From positions 1,426,001 to 1,490,000 of the forward strand of contig JAPDHM010000001.1 of assembly GCA_030704425.1 (NCBI GenBank): a DNA stretch of 64,000 nt. The letters are read 5' to 3'. Source of the stretch: Rhodobacteraceae bacterium IMCC1909. Its GTDB lineage: Bacteria > Pseudomonadota > Alphaproteobacteria > Rhodobacterales > Rhodobacteraceae. The position numbers were made by a program, and so were the translations under genes. A model generated the notes under the pieces. The model was not told where the DNA came from. It saw nothing but the letters and a program-made list of their open reading frames with translations, and did not search any database. Below are positions 7,907 to 17,405 of the stretch, one piece after another; within the stretch, counting starts at the first letter, position 1; each line of letters opens with the position of its first letter.

Positions 7907-8707
7907 ATGGCAGATGAAACACCAAAGGGCGGTCGGATCGCCAAAGTTTTGGCCCGCGCAGGCGTGGCCTCACGGCGCGACAGTGAAAAACTGGTTGAAG
8001 CGGGCCGCATCAAAGTGAACGGCAAAAAGATATTCAGCCCAGCGCTGAACGTGCAAGCCAGCGATAAGATCGAATTCGACGGCGAACCGATTGAGCCACC
8101 CGAAGAGCCCCGGCTTTGGCTCTATCACAAACCCATCGGCCTCGTGACCAGCGCCCGCGACGAGAAAGGCCGCGAGACCGTCTTCGACAAATTGCCCGAA
8201 GGGCTGCCGCGTGTGGTTTCCGTTGGGCGGTTGGATATGAACTCCGAAGGTCTGTTGCTGCTGACCAATGATGGCGGATTAAAGCGCACGCTTGAGCTGC
8301 CCAGTACCGGCTGGACCCGGCGCTACCGCGTCCGTATCAAAGGCTATCCGCGTGAAGGGGCCTTTGAACCTTTGACACAAGGCATCACCGTGGAGGGCGA
8401 GCGTTTTCAGCCCATGACCATTCAAATGGATCGGCAAACCGGCGCAAACTTTTGGCTAACCATCGGCCTAAAGGAAGGCAAAAATCGCGAAATTCGCCGG
8501 GCAATGGAATTTTTGGGCTTTACGGTCAACCGTCTCATCCGCATTTCTTACGGTCCGTTTCAGCTGCGCGACTTGAAGCCCGGCGCGGTGGAAGAGGTCA
8601 AACGTCGGGTGTTGGCCGATCAACTGGGGTGGTCGAACAAACCCAAGGTCTTGCCGCGCAAATCCCGTGGCCCAAGCCGCAACACTTGGGGCAAAGCGGC
8701 CCCTTAG
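7907..8707 (+). CDS. rluB: rRNA pseudouridine synthase (RsuA/RluB family)
   Basis: A 266-residue enzyme with an N-terminal S4 RNA-binding domain (RIAKVLARAGVASRRDSEKL, about 9-28) and a catalytic domain carrying the pseudouridine synthase motif VGRLDMNSEGLLLLTNDG with the catalytic Asp. The later KEGKNREIRRAMEFLGF block is also typical. A basic C-terminal tail follows. E. coli RluB modifies U2605 of 23S rRNA; RsuA, RluE or RluF specificity cannot be excluded. Its stop overlaps the end of modC on the opposite strand. Confidence 0.9.
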   Translation: MADETPKGGRIAKVLARAGVASRRDSEKLVEAGRIKVNGKKIFSPALNVQASDKIEFDGEPIEPPEEPRLWLYHKPIGLVTSARDEKGRETVFDKLPEGLPRVVSVGRLDMNSEGLLLLTNDGGLKRTLELPSTGWTRRYRVRIKGYPREGAFEPLTQGITVEGERFQPMTIQMDRQTGANFWLTIGLKEGKNREIRRAMEFLGFTVNRLIRISYGPFQLRDLKPGAVEEVKRRVLADQLGWSNKPKVLPRKSRGPSRNTWGKAAP

Positions 8708-9771
8708 GTGCCAATGCCAGTCGGATCAAAAGCGGTGGCTTTGACGATGGCAAAAATGGTCTGCCCCACTGCCAGCCCCATTTTCTGGGCCGAATATTGT
8801 GTCACACGGGCCAAAAACAGCGTTTCGCCAGTTTTGAATTGCACCATCACGCCCGGACCCTGACCCGCGTGAAGCTGGGTGATTGTCCCTTCGAAAACAT
8901 TAAGCGCAGAAAGGCCCTTGGGCTTCTCACGCGCCAAAACAATATCCTGCGCCGGGATGCGAATGCGAATGCTGCGGCCTTTCGTTTGGTTTAATTCCGG
9001 CAAAATCAACTGGCCGCCGTCAAAGCCCATGACCGCAAGCCCGGTGGTGGGATCGCGTGCCATAACCTGTCCCGAAATCACCGTGCCAGCCGCGCGCACG
9101 CCAAGATAGGGCACCGCGGCCGGATCCGATAGGATCACCTCAGCCGGTCCGGACAGGACACTGCGCCCGGCCTGCATCAACACGATATGATCGGCCAATC
9201 GCGCCATTTCAGCGGCATCATGGGTGACATAGAGAATGGGAATATCCGTGCGATCGCGCAGCCGCTCGAGATAGGGCAGGATCCGATGCTTCAACCCTTG
9301 ATCCAAAGCAGCGAGCGGCTCATCCAAACATAGGCATTTGGGCGCGCTTAGCAAGGCGCGCCCAAGCGCCACCCGCTGCGCTTCCCCGCCAGACAGGGCA
9401 AAAGGCGTCCGCTCTAAAAGATTGCCAAGCTCCAACAGGGCTATGACTTCATCAAAGCTCTGCAGCGCCACCTCTCGGCCCATTTTTTGCGCAAATTTCA
9501 AATTTCCACGGACATTTAAATGCGGCAGCAATCGGGGCTCTTGAAAGAGATACCCAACGGCGCGCCTATGTGCCGGCCGCTCAGTCAAATTCGAGCCCTC
9601 AATCACTATTTGCCCGCGATCCACCGCCTCTAACCCAGCCACAGCCCGCAGCAATGTCGTCTTGCCGGAGCCCGAGGGGCCAAAAATCACTGTCACCCCC
9701 GCCGGAGCTGTGACCTGAACCTCTAGTGTAAAACGCCCCCGCTTCACGTGAATGTCGAGATCCAAACTCAT
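8704..9771 (-). CDS. modC: Molybdate ABC transporter ATP-binding protein
   Basis: A 355-residue ATPase with Walker A GPSGSGKTT at 31-39, signature LSGGEAQRVALGRALL and Walker B CLCLDEPLAALD, followed by a C-terminal molybdate-binding (TOBE/Mop) domain from about residue 290 (STRIGHT-type fold; here GRSIRIRIPAQDIVLAR and LNVFEGTITQLHAGQGPGV). The C-terminal domain lets cytoplasmic molybdate inhibit transport in ModC relatives. It is the last gene of modABC and overlaps modB by four bases. Confidence 0.95.
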   Translation of the reverse strand: MSLDLDIHVKRGRFTLEVQVTAPAGVTVIFGPSGSGKTTLLRAVAGLEAVDRGQIVIEGSNLTERPAHRRAVGYLFQEPRLLPHLNVRGNLKFAQKMGREVALQSFDEVIALLELGNLLERTPFALSGGEAQRVALGRALLSAPKCLCLDEPLAALDQGLKHRILPYLERLRDRTDIPILYVTHDAAEMARLADHIVLMQAGRSVLSGPAEVILSDPAAVPYLGVRAAGTVISGQVMARDPTTGLAVMGFDGGQLILPELNQTKGRSIRIRIPAQDIVLAREKPKGLSALNVFEGTITQLHAGQGPGVMVQFKTGETLFLARVTQYSAQKMGLAVGQTIFAIVKATAFDPTGIGT

Positions 9772-10454
9772 CGGCGTACCATTTTTCTGGCCAATACTTC
9801 CGACAGCAACAGCGCCCCAAAGGACAAAATCAGCGACAGGGCAATCATCCGCCCCACCGCCGCCTCTTGACCCGGCACTTGCAACACAGCGTAAATTGCT
9901 GAGGCCAGAGTTTGCGTTTCGCCGGGGATGTTGGAAACGAAGGTAATAGTCGCCCCGAATTCTCCCAAAGCCTTGGCAAATCCGACCACGGCCCCAGTAA
10001 CGAGACCCGGAAGAATCAGCGGCAAGGTGACAAAGGCAAAGACCTTGATCGGCGATGCGCCGAGCGTGCCGGCGGCCTCTTCAAGCCGCGGGTCCACCGC
10101 CTCCAAGGCCAGACGAATGGCCCGCACAATCAGCGGAAAAGCCATAACCGCCGCCGCCAGCGCGGCCCCGGCCGAGGTAAAAGCCAATTGAATCCCCAGT
10201 GCCTCCAGCACAGGGCCAAAGGTGCCTTTACGGCCAAACACCACCAATAAAAGATAACCCGTGACAACCGGCGGCAAGACCAAGGGCAAATGCACCAGCG
10301 CATTGAGCAGCCCGTGCCCCCAAAACCTGCACCGGGCAAGCGCATAAGCCACAGCGACCGCCACAGGCAGGCTGAGCGCCACAGCCACCACAGCCACCCA
10401 AAGCGACAGGCGCAGCGCATCGAGCTCAACCGGGCCGATGGTCAACCAGCTCAT
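9768..10454 (-). CDS. modB: Molybdate ABC transporter permease
   Basis: A 228-residue inner-membrane permease with about five membrane helices and the EAA loop that contacts ModC: EEAAGTLGASPIKVFAFVTLP. LGEFGATITFVSNIPGETQT is the usual ModB C-terminal block. Overlaps both modA and modC by four bases (ATGA junctions), so the three genes are one translationally coupled operon that brings in molybdate for molybdenum cofactor enzymes. Confidence 0.95.
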   Translation of the reverse strand: MSWLTIGPVELDALRLSLWVAVVAVALSLPVAVAVAYALARCRFWGHGLLNALVHLPLVLPPVVTGYLLLVVFGRKGTFGPVLEALGIQLAFTSAGAALAAAVMAFPLIVRAIRLALEAVDPRLEEAAGTLGASPIKVFAFVTLPLILPGLVTGAVVGFAKALGEFGATITFVSNIPGETQTLASAIYAVLQVPGQEAAVGRMIALSLILSFGALLLSEVLARKMVRR

Positions 10455-11194
10455 GGCGCCAAAAACCCATAGGCTGAGAAGACATCACGGCCCTTTGGCC
10501 CGGCCAGATAGGCCACAACCGCCTCACCGCCTGCGGTCACCGAGGCGGCGAGATAGCGCACGGGATCATGGGTGTCTGGCGCAATATCGGCCACAACAAA
10601 GACGCCCGACGCGCTGCTGACATCGGAGGCATAGAGCAGACCCAAAGGGCTTTCTTGCCGCAAAACAGAGATTAAACTGGCGCGGGCATTGTCCTGTTGC
10701 GCCAAATGCGGCAGCAAATCCTGCAATAGCCCCAAGGTCGACAGGGCCTGAGCGGCGTAAATCCCCAAGGGCACGGAAGAGATCAGCGGCACCGCCAAAC
10801 GTCCACCATCCAAGCGCGCCATAATATCGTTCAAGTCCAAAGCCACAGTGGCCGGGTTTGCTGAGGCCAGCACCAAACGGTTTGAGGCGATCACGCGGGC
10901 CGGTTGGCTCAAAAGCTCTGCATCGTGGACATAACGCATCCAATCAGAGCTGGCGGAGACAAAAACATCTGCCGGAGCACCCTGATCGATTTGCCGAGCC
11001 AAAACGCTGGAGGCAGCATAGGACAGGCGCAGCACCTGACCGGTTTCCTCTGCGTATTGGCGCGCGATAGCATCAAGCGCGGGCTTCATACTAGCGGCGG
11101 CAAAAACATCAATCGGTTGCGCCGTACAAAAACTCGCTCCAAATACCACAGCGCAGGCTCCCCCGGCCCGCGCAATGCGCCGGATCTGGGCCAT
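10451..11194 (-). CDS. modA: Molybdate ABC transporter substrate-binding protein
   Basis: A periplasmic binding protein of about 247 residues. After a signal peptide (basic RRIARAGG, hydrophobic core, cleavage near CTAQ) the mature part begins PIDVFAAASMKPALDAIA, the standard ModA N-terminus whose Ser binds the oxyanion; YAASSVLARQIDQGAPADVF is another family block. The start is not certain: ATG 11194 suits the signal peptide but has no clear ribosome site; in-frame ATGs exist at 11239 and 11278. A GTGTT-ATA-AACAC dyad lies at about 11248-11260, between these candidates. Divergent from the Nudix gene. Confidence 0.92.
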   Translation of the reverse strand: MAQIRRIARAGGACAVVFGASFCTAQPIDVFAAASMKPALDAIARQYAEETGQVLRLSYAASSVLARQIDQGAPADVFVSASSDWMRYVHDAELLSQPARVIASNRLVLASANPATVALDLNDIMARLDGGRLAVPLISSVPLGIYAAQALSTLGLLQDLLPHLAQQDNARASLISVLRQESPLGLLYASDVSSASGVFVVADIAPDTHDPVRYLAASVTAGGEAVVAYLAGPKGRDVFSAYGFLAP

Positions 11195-11287
11195 AATACC
11201 GAAAAAATTTTGCAAGGAGCCGCGCTTTTGTATATTCATCTCGCCTGTGTTATAAACACTCAGTAACAATGAAAACAACTCCGCACT

Positions 11288-11749
11288 ATGAGCCCCTCAA
11301 AGCCTAAAACTCTGCAACTTTCGATCAACCCGACACAAAAACGCATGGCGCGGGCGCAATTTGGTGCCCTCTGTTATCGCGTTGAAGAGGGGGCGGTGCA
11401 GATATTACTCATCACCTCCCGGCGCACGAAGCGCTGGATTGTACCGAAGGGATGGCCAGAAGACGGCTTAACCCCGGCCCAAAGCGCCGCCAATGAAGCG
11501 CGCGAAGAAGCGGGCGTCACTGGCAAAGTCAAACAGCGCCCCATCGGTGTTTACAGCTATGAAAAAAATGTGGAAAATGCAGTTTCCCTCCCCTGCATCG
11601 TGACGCTTTACGCGCTCAAAGTGAAGAAACAAAGCGACAGCTACCCCGAACAAGCCGAACGCCAGCGCCAATGGTTTAGCGGCGAGGAGGCCGCAAGCCT
11701 TGTGGCCGAACCGGAACTGGCACGATTGATTAAGGCCTTTGTGCCATAA
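11288..11749 (+). CDS. Nudix hydrolase
   Basis: A 153-residue Nudix protein. The Nudix box is intact: G-WPED-G then NEAREEAGV within GWPEDGLTPAQSAANEAREE. The surrounding RRTKRWIVPKGWPEDG resembles diphosphoinositol-polyphosphate phosphohydrolase (DIPP)-like and bacterial NUDIX proteins acting on dinucleoside polyphosphates. Substrate unknown. It is followed 76 bases later by a DUF1178 gene, a pairing that may be a small operon. Confidence 0.88.
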   Translation: MSPSKPKTLQLSINPTQKRMARAQFGALCYRVEEGAVQILLITSRRTKRWIVPKGWPEDGLTPAQSAANEAREEAGVTGKVKQRPIGVYSYEKNVENAVSLPCIVTLYALKVKKQSDSYPEQAERQRQWFSGEEAASLVAEPELARLIKAFVP

Positions 11750-11825
11750 AGGTTGGACGATCTCGCCTCTTGATTTGAGCGGCGCAATCACTCAAGTAAA
11801 GGTTAACCGTTTAGGAGCAGCCCCC

Positions 11826-12248
11826 GTGATCCACTTTTCGCTTAAATGTAGTCAGAACCATAGCTTTGACAGCTGGTTTCAATCCTCAGATGCCTTTGAA
11901 AAATTGGCAAAAGCGGGGATGCTGACCTGTGCGGAATGCGGCGATCGCGCGGTTGAAAAATCGCTCATGGCCCCAAAAATCTCGAGCCAAAGCCCAGCGG
12001 AAGACCAGGCCTTGAGCACGCCGATGAGTGAGGCCGAGCGTAATTTGGCCAAGATAAAGCAAGAAATTGAAGCAAATTCCGATTATGTCGGTATGAATTT
12101 CGCCCATGAGGCCCGCGCCATGCATATTGGGGAAAGCCCCACCCGATCGATCTATGGAGAGGCCAAGGCCGAGGAGGCCAAAGCGCTCATTGAGGAGGGA
12201 ATCCCCGTCGCCCCGCTGCCCTTTATGCCCAAGCGGCATACAAATTAG
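11826..12248 (+). CDS. DUF1178 family zinc-ribbon protein
   Basis: A 140-residue protein of uncharacterised family DUF1178. It opens VIHFSLKCSQNHSFDSWFQS and continues with a second cysteine pair (LTCAECGDRAVEKSLMAP), which together could form a zinc ribbon: C-N-H near residue 9 and C-x-x-C near 38. The C-terminal half is acidic and helical. The start is GTG at 11826, placed seven bases after an AGGAGC; no ATG in frame would keep the conserved N-terminus. No function is known. It precedes lysC by 84 bases. Confidence 0.85.
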   Translation: MIHFSLKCSQNHSFDSWFQSSDAFEKLAKAGMLTCAECGDRAVEKSLMAPKISSQSPAEDQALSTPMSEAERNLAKIKQEIEANSDYVGMNFAHEARAMHIGESPTRSIYGEAKAEEAKALIEEGIPVAPLPFMPKRHTN

Positions 12249-12332
12249 AATGAGAAACCGGGCCTGCTGCCCTTGCCCTTGGGCGCACAACAGCCTAACA
12301 CGCCGCCGAAACTTCACAAAGTTGGATAATAA

Positions 12333-13571
12333 ATGCCTCGTTTGGTAATGAAATTTGGCGGCACATCAGTGGCCAATCTTGATCGTATTCGCAATGCTGC
12401 CGAGCGCGTTCGGTTGGAAGTTGCCAAGGGCTATGATGTCATTGTGATTGTCTCAGCGATGTCCGGTAAAACAAATGAGTTGGTGGGCTGGGTCAATAAG
12501 ACCTCGGCGCTCTATGACGCACGCGAATATGATGCTGTGGTCTCCTCTGGTGAGAATGTCACCGCCGGCCTCTTGGCTCTGACATTGCAAGAAATGGACA
12601 TCCCTGCGCGCAGCTGGCAAGGTTGGCAAGTGCCCGTGCAGACCACAAGCGCACATGCCAATGCCCGCATTGAAGCCATTCCCTCAGCAAATTTAGACGA
12701 AAAATTTGCCCAAGGCATGCGCGTGGCTGTGGTTGCCGGGTTCCAGGGCGTCAGCCCAGAGGGCCGGATCACTACTCTTGGGCGCGGCGGGTCTGACACC
12801 ACGGCAGTGGCCTTTGCTGCGGCCTTTGACGCAGAGCGCTGTGACATTTATACCGATGTCGATGGGGTCTATACCACCGACCCGCGCATATCGAGCAAGG
12901 CACGCAAACTCGACAAGATCGCTTTTGAAGAGATGCTAGAGCTGGCCTCTTTGGGCGCAAAAGTTCTGCAAACCCGCTCTGTCGAATTGGCCATGCGGTT
13001 CAACGTGCGCCTCCGGGTGCTGAGCTCATTCGAAGACCCATCAGATACAGCAGGCACATTGGTATGTGCCGAGGAGGAAATCATGGAATCAAATGTCGTA
13101 GCCGGCGTTGCCTACAGTCGGGATGAAGCAAAAATGACCCTTATTTCCGTCGCCGACCGCCCAGGAATCGCCGCTGCGATTTTTGGCTCGCTGTCAGAGG
13201 CCGGGGTGAATGTCGATATGATCGTTCAGAACATCTCCGAAGACGGCCGCACGGATATGACCTTCTCTTGCCCCACCGATCAGGTACTGCGCGCAGAAAA
13301 AGCGATGCAAACCGCCAAGGATGAAGGCACCATCAACTATCATGACCTGGTGGCCGATGAGGCTGTGGCAAAGGTCTCCGTTGTGGGCATCGGCATGCGC
13401 AGCCATGCCGGTGTGGCCGCCCAAATGTTTCGGGCGCTTCACCGTGAGGGGATCAACATTAAGGTGATCACAACCTCAGAGATAAAAATTTCTGTCCTCA
13501 TAGAGCGGAAATATATGGAATTGGCCGTTCAGACCCTGCATGATGCTTTTGAATTGGAAAAAGCAGCCTAG
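12333..13571 (+). CDS. lysC: Aspartate kinase
   Basis: A 412-residue monofunctional aspartokinase, first step of the aspartate pathway to Lys, Met and Thr. It begins MPRLVMKFGGTSVAN (the KFGGTS catalytic motif) and has GRGGSDTTAVA for ATP and substrate binding. The C-terminal third carries two ACT domains (TLISVADRPGIAAAIFGSL and VVGIGMRSHAGVAAQMFRAL) for feedback control. An internal ATG at residue 251 has an unusually strong ribosome site (listed separately), so a separate beta subunit may be made as in Bacillus and Corynebacterium. ptsP follows 14 bases later, the common order in this family. Confidence 0.97.
   Translation: MPRLVMKFGGTSVANLDRIRNAAERVRLEVAKGYDVIVIVSAMSGKTNELVGWVNKTSALYDAREYDAVVSSGENVTAGLLALTLQEMDIPARSWQGWQVPVQTTSAHANARIEAIPSANLDEKFAQGMRVAVVAGFQGVSPEGRITTLGRGGSDTTAVAFAAAFDAERCDIYTDVDGVYTTDPRISSKARKLDKIAFEEMLELASLGAKVLQTRSVELAMRFNVRLRVLSSFEDPSDTAGTLVCAEEEIMESNVVAGVAYSRDEAKMTLISVADRPGIAAAIFGSLSEAGVNVDMIVQNISEDGRTDMTFSCPTDQVLRAEKAMQTAKDEGTINYHDLVADEAVAKVSVVGIGMRSHAGVAAQMFRALHREGINIKVITTSEIKISVLIERKYMELAVQTLHDAFELEKAA
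13072..13085 (+). promoter_or_regulatory. Candidate internal ribosome binding site and start in lysC
   Basis: AGGAGG at 13072-13077, then AAATC, then ATG at 13083 in the lysC frame. The product would be the last 162 residues (both ACT domains), equivalent to the beta subunit of alpha2beta2 aspartokinases. The Glu-Glu-Glu codons that create the motif could also be coincidence. Confidence 0.4.
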
Positions 13572-13585
13572 GGGCACCGGTCTAG

Positions 13586-15832
13586 ATGGTCCAAACCTCA
13601 GAGAGTGAAAGCCGCAAACTTCTTGGCGCCCTGCGTGACGCCATGGCCGAAGACTCGGCCGGTCAAGCGCGGCTTGATAAGATCGTGCAGCTGACCGCCA
13701 GCTCGATGCGCTCACAGGTTTGCTCAATCTACCTCTTTCGCGATCAAGACACATTGGAGCTTTGCGCCACGGAAGGCTTGAACGCCGCGGCGGTTCACCA
13801 GACCCGCATGCGCGTTGGCGAAGGGTTGGTGGGCCGTGTGGCGCGCTATAATCAAATCATCAATACCGCAGACGCCCCCTCCGCCAAAGGCTTTCGCTTT
13901 ATGGCGGAAACGGGTGAGGAAATCTATTCTTCCTTTCTTGGCGTTCCCATTCAGCGCTTGGGCGACTCACTTGGGGTCTTGGTCGTGCAATCAAAAGAGG
14001 CCCGCGAGTTTTCCGCCGATGAAATTTACGCGCTGGAAGTTGTGGCTATGGTCTTGGCGGAGATGACCGAACTGGGCGCCTTTGTCGGCGACGGCGATGC
14101 GCTCTCTGCCCGTCACCAAAAACCTGTGATGTTTCACGCCAAAAGCGCGCAGGATGGTGTGGCCGAAGGTCTGGTCTATCTGCATGAACCGCGGGTTGTT
14201 GTCACTAATCCCATTGCCGATGATCCCGAGATTGAAACGCAGCGGCTCGAGGATGCACTCGCCCGGCTGCGCATTTCCGTCGACCAAATGCTCACCAATG
14301 CGCGCAGCGGTGATGCCGAGCAATTGGAAGTCCTCGAAGCCTACCGCCTCTTTGCCAATTCCAAAGGATGGCGGCGGCGTATGGAAGAAGACATCCAACG
14401 GGGCCTCTCGGCAGAGGCCGCTGTCGAAAAAGAACAATCCGCCGCCCGCAGCCGCATTGGGCAGTCGAAAGATGCCTATCTGCGCGAGCGCCTGCATGAC
14501 TTGGACGACCTCTCCAACCGTCTGTTGCGGCTCCTCACCGGGCAAGGCAGCGATACTGGCGCTGAAGTGCCGTCCAACCCGATCCTCGTGGCCCGCAATA
14601 TTGGCCCGGGTGAATTGCTCGACTATGGCCGCAGCCTGCGCGGGATTGTGCTGGAGGAGGGATCTGTCGGCTCCCATGCAGCCATTGTCGCCAGAGCGCT
14701 GGCCATTCCGCTGCTCATTCGCGCCAAGGGCATTGTGACCGAGGCGCTCAACGGTGACGCAATCATGATTGATGGCGATCAGGGCTATGTGCACCTGCGC
14801 CCGGATGAAGGCGTGCAAAAGGCCATGCGCGATAAAATCGCGATGATGCGCCAACAGGCGGACCGCTATGTCGAGCTACGCGATAAGCCCGCAAAGGCCA
14901 AATGCGGCACTGTCGTGCAATTGCTCATGAATGCCGGCCTCATGGCCGATCTGCCCTCCCTGCCCAGTTCTGGCGCCGAGGGTGTGGGGCTGTTTCGCAC
15001 AGAATTGCAGTTTTTGGCGCAAAACCAGATGCCAAAACGCGCCGAGTTGGTCTCGCAATACACGCGGGTAGTTGACGCCGCCGACGGGCGCAAAGTGGTG
15101 TTTCGGACGCTAGATATCGGCTCTGACAAGGTGCTGCCCTATATGGTGCCGCAAGATGAGCCAAACCCGGCCATGGGCTGGCGCGCCATTCGGGTGGGGC
15201 TGGATAAGCCCGGCATTCTGCGCATGCAACTGCAAGCGCTGCTGCGGGCTACGGCGGGGCGCGATCTTTGGGTCATGTTCCCCTTTATCGCACAATTTGA
15301 TGAATTTCACGGCGCCTTGGCGGAGCTGAACCGGGCCAAGGCCCGTGAGATCAAACTGGGCCACGTCCTGCCGAAACAGATTCATGTGGGCGCCATGCTT
15401 GAAACCCCCTCTTTGGCCTTTGCACCAGACCAATTTTTCAAAGAGGTCGATTTTCTCTCCATCGGCGGCAATGACCTGAAACAATTTTTCTTTGCAGCCG
15501 ACCGAGAAAATGAGCGGGTGCGCCGGCGCTATGACACGCTGAACACCAGCTTTCTCAACTTTCTGGAGCAGATCGTCACCCGCGCACGCAGCAGTCAGAC
15601 CCATCTGTCCTTTTGCGGCGAGGATGCAGGCAGACCGCTGGAGGCGGCTTGTTTTGCCGCTCTGGGCATTGGCACCCTCTCCATGCGCCCGGCCTCTGTC
15701 GCACCGGTCAAACACCTGATCCGGCGGATCAATCTCAAAGAGTTAAAGACCGTCATTAATGCGGCCCGCGCAGCGGGCCATCAGTCGGTGCGTGGCCCTG
15801 TGACCGAATGGCTAAAGAGCGGCGCGCAGTGA
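13586..15832 (+). CDS. ptsP: PEP-protein phosphotransferase PtsP (EI-Ntr)
   Basis: A 748-residue enzyme I of the nitrogen phosphotransferase system. An N-terminal GAF domain (about 1-165; it binds glutamine or 2-oxoglutarate in studied cases) is joined to the enzyme I body. The phosphorylated histidine is His364 in GSVGSHAAIVARAL. The PEP-binding barrel shows GAEGVGLFRTELQFL, FRTLDIGSDK and the C-terminal SFCGEDAGRPLEA. It passes phosphate from PEP to NPr and then EIIA-Ntr, which regulates potassium, nitrogen and stress functions. Close spacing behind lysC suggests co-transcription. Confidence 0.96.
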   Translation: MVQTSESESRKLLGALRDAMAEDSAGQARLDKIVQLTASSMRSQVCSIYLFRDQDTLELCATEGLNAAAVHQTRMRVGEGLVGRVARYNQIINTADAPSAKGFRFMAETGEEIYSSFLGVPIQRLGDSLGVLVVQSKEAREFSADEIYALEVVAMVLAEMTELGAFVGDGDALSARHQKPVMFHAKSAQDGVAEGLVYLHEPRVVVTNPIADDPEIETQRLEDALARLRISVDQMLTNARSGDAEQLEVLEAYRLFANSKGWRRRMEEDIQRGLSAEAAVEKEQSAARSRIGQSKDAYLRERLHDLDDLSNRLLRLLTGQGSDTGAEVPSNPILVARNIGPGELLDYGRSLRGIVLEEGSVGSHAAIVARALAIPLLIRAKGIVTEALNGDAIMIDGDQGYVHLRPDEGVQKAMRDKIAMMRQQADRYVELRDKPAKAKCGTVVQLLMNAGLMADLPSLPSSGAEGVGLFRTELQFLAQNQMPKRAELVSQYTRVVDAADGRKVVFRTLDIGSDKVLPYMVPQDEPNPAMGWRAIRVGLDKPGILRMQLQALLRATAGRDLWVMFPFIAQFDEFHGALAELNRAKAREIKLGHVLPKQIHVGAMLETPSLAFAPDQFFKEVDFLSIGGNDLKQFFFAADRENERVRRRYDTLNTSFLNFLEQIVTRARSSQTHLSFCGEDAGRPLEAACFAALGIGTLSMRPASVAPVKHLIRRINLKELKTVINAARAAGHQSVRGPVTEWLKSGAQ

Positions 15833-16093
15833 CCAAGGCGGCCGCGTCATGCCGCGAAATCCTAATAAAAAATATTCAAGAGCTTGTCGAGAATTGCGTT
15901 AAATTGCATTAAAACGTGATGCGCAGCAGTTGGATCACCGATAATGCTCTCAATGATCACTATGGAGGCTATTTTTTTAAGGCTTAATTAGAAGCTCCGC
16001 TGTCACAATAATCAATACCAAGATCACTCATCAACCAGGCCAGTGGAAAATGGCTGATAAGACCACATTTTTCACATTCAAGATTCTCGGTAA

Positions 16094-17090
16094 CTAAGAA
16101 CATTGGGACTGTTTTTTTCTAAGTTGAATGCGCTCATTGCAAGCTTGGCATTTCATCAGTTCGCCAAACAATTTACGCATACCGTGCGTAATGGCTGAGC
16201 GCCCTTTAATAAACAGAGCTTCGTAAGTTCCCACAGCTCTCATATTGACTTGCATAAGGTAATAATCAGCTACGAAGTGTATACGCTTCAGCAGTTCAAT
16301 TTGCATCAAGTGAATGCAAAGCATAACATATGAAACCACTTGGTAACAAGTTTCATATACATCGTTTTGACGTGGATCTTTGAAGATAAAGTTTAGATCA
16401 TAAGACTCCGTTCTGATATCTGGGTCGCCCGTGACTAGATGCGTAGCCTTGTCGAAAAGCCTGGCAAATCGGGAGGCATTTTTGAAATCGAATAAATAGG
16501 AATACAGCATATCCGCAGACATGCAGCTGGCATCAGAACATTTCGCAATTGCGGCTTCGATTGCGGACCTCTTGGTTCGACGATTAAAGTTGCCACCATC
16601 AAGAAAACTTACGGGATCTCTTTTGAACTTCGTGAAGAAATCTTTTTCATCTGCACACGGCGAAGCTACGAGGGGTAATCCTTACCTTAAAAGGCTTTCC
16701 AAAACATGCAAACGCAAGTGTGAACTTCCTCTTTTCCAGGGCGGTTAGTCCTGTATGAATAAAGTGCAACATATCCGGAAACAACGCACTAACGATGTGA
16801 TTTACTATAAGTCTGCGTTCTTCATACTCTCTGCCAGTCGCAGCAAGAAAATCAATCGGATTTGGAAATGCCTTTAAAGCTGCGACATCTCTTTCCATCT
16901 CAAGCTTGACCCGTAAGCGTCCAGCACCGGTCTGTTCGGCCTCCTGAGTTAAAGCCGCAATAAGGTCATGTAGGTAAAAGGAAAACTCATGTTCTGCCCA
17001 GTGTCGCCTGAAGATATTTTTCAAGCGATCTTCTGTGAGATATCCAATTTTAGGCAATTCATTAACTCCTATTTGATCAAAGAGATCCAA
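16094..17090 (-). pseudogene. Frameshifted hypothetical gene in AT-rich island
   Basis: Two adjacent minus-strand frames make one protein. The first (MDLFDQIGVNELPKIGYLTE...) runs from 17090 and fails after FGKPFKV at about 16687; one base on, the same protein continues without a stop (GLPLVASPCADEKDFFTKF...) through 16522 to the end at 16094 (...MKCQACNERIQLRKKQS). Dropping one A from GTAAGG near 16685 restores a single frame of about 331 residues. The protein is mostly helical and ends with a CxxC pair. I recognise no family. Its base composition is much more AT-rich than its neighbours and it sits alone between ptsP and a GNAT gene, which suggests acquisition by transfer followed by decay; a sequencing error is also possible. 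Confidence 0.6.
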
Positions 17091-17405
17091 CTAGGAAAGT
17101 GCTGCCTGAGTAAGAGGTTTTCGCCGCGCAGCCAGCCCCCCGCTCGTTCGCCCGACACAAATCAATCTTGTTTACCGATTGAGCATATCGATTCCACACA
17201 CTAACGCCTTACCTTGATAGTTCGAGCTGTCTGGGATCTGCCACAATCCTGCCTTTATTGAATATATTTTGTCAAAATTTTTAATATTTTAACTTATTTT
17301 ATAGATAGATGGAATGAATTTTGGGCCAGGGCGGGCATAATTTCGACCGATCTTTGGCGCCGGGTGTTCCGCCGGGCTGGGCAGGCCGCAGGGTCATGTG
17401 GAGGC
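17091..17405. other. Intergenic region, AT-rich then GC-rich
   Basis: No gene is apparent in these 315 bases. The left part would hold the promoter of the frameshifted orphan gene. The middle (about 17255-17315) is extremely AT-rich, and composition returns to the GC-rich host pattern near 17330, so this looks like the right-hand edge of the AT-rich island that starts near 15.85 kb. I see no tRNA, integrase or clear direct repeat that would mark an attachment site. Confidence 0.5.

Noticed and set aside
11248-11260. GTGTT-ATA-AACAC dyad upstream of modA as a ModE (Mo-box) site
   Set aside because: Arms are only 5 bp and do not match the longer ModE consensus; kept only as a remark in the modA entry.
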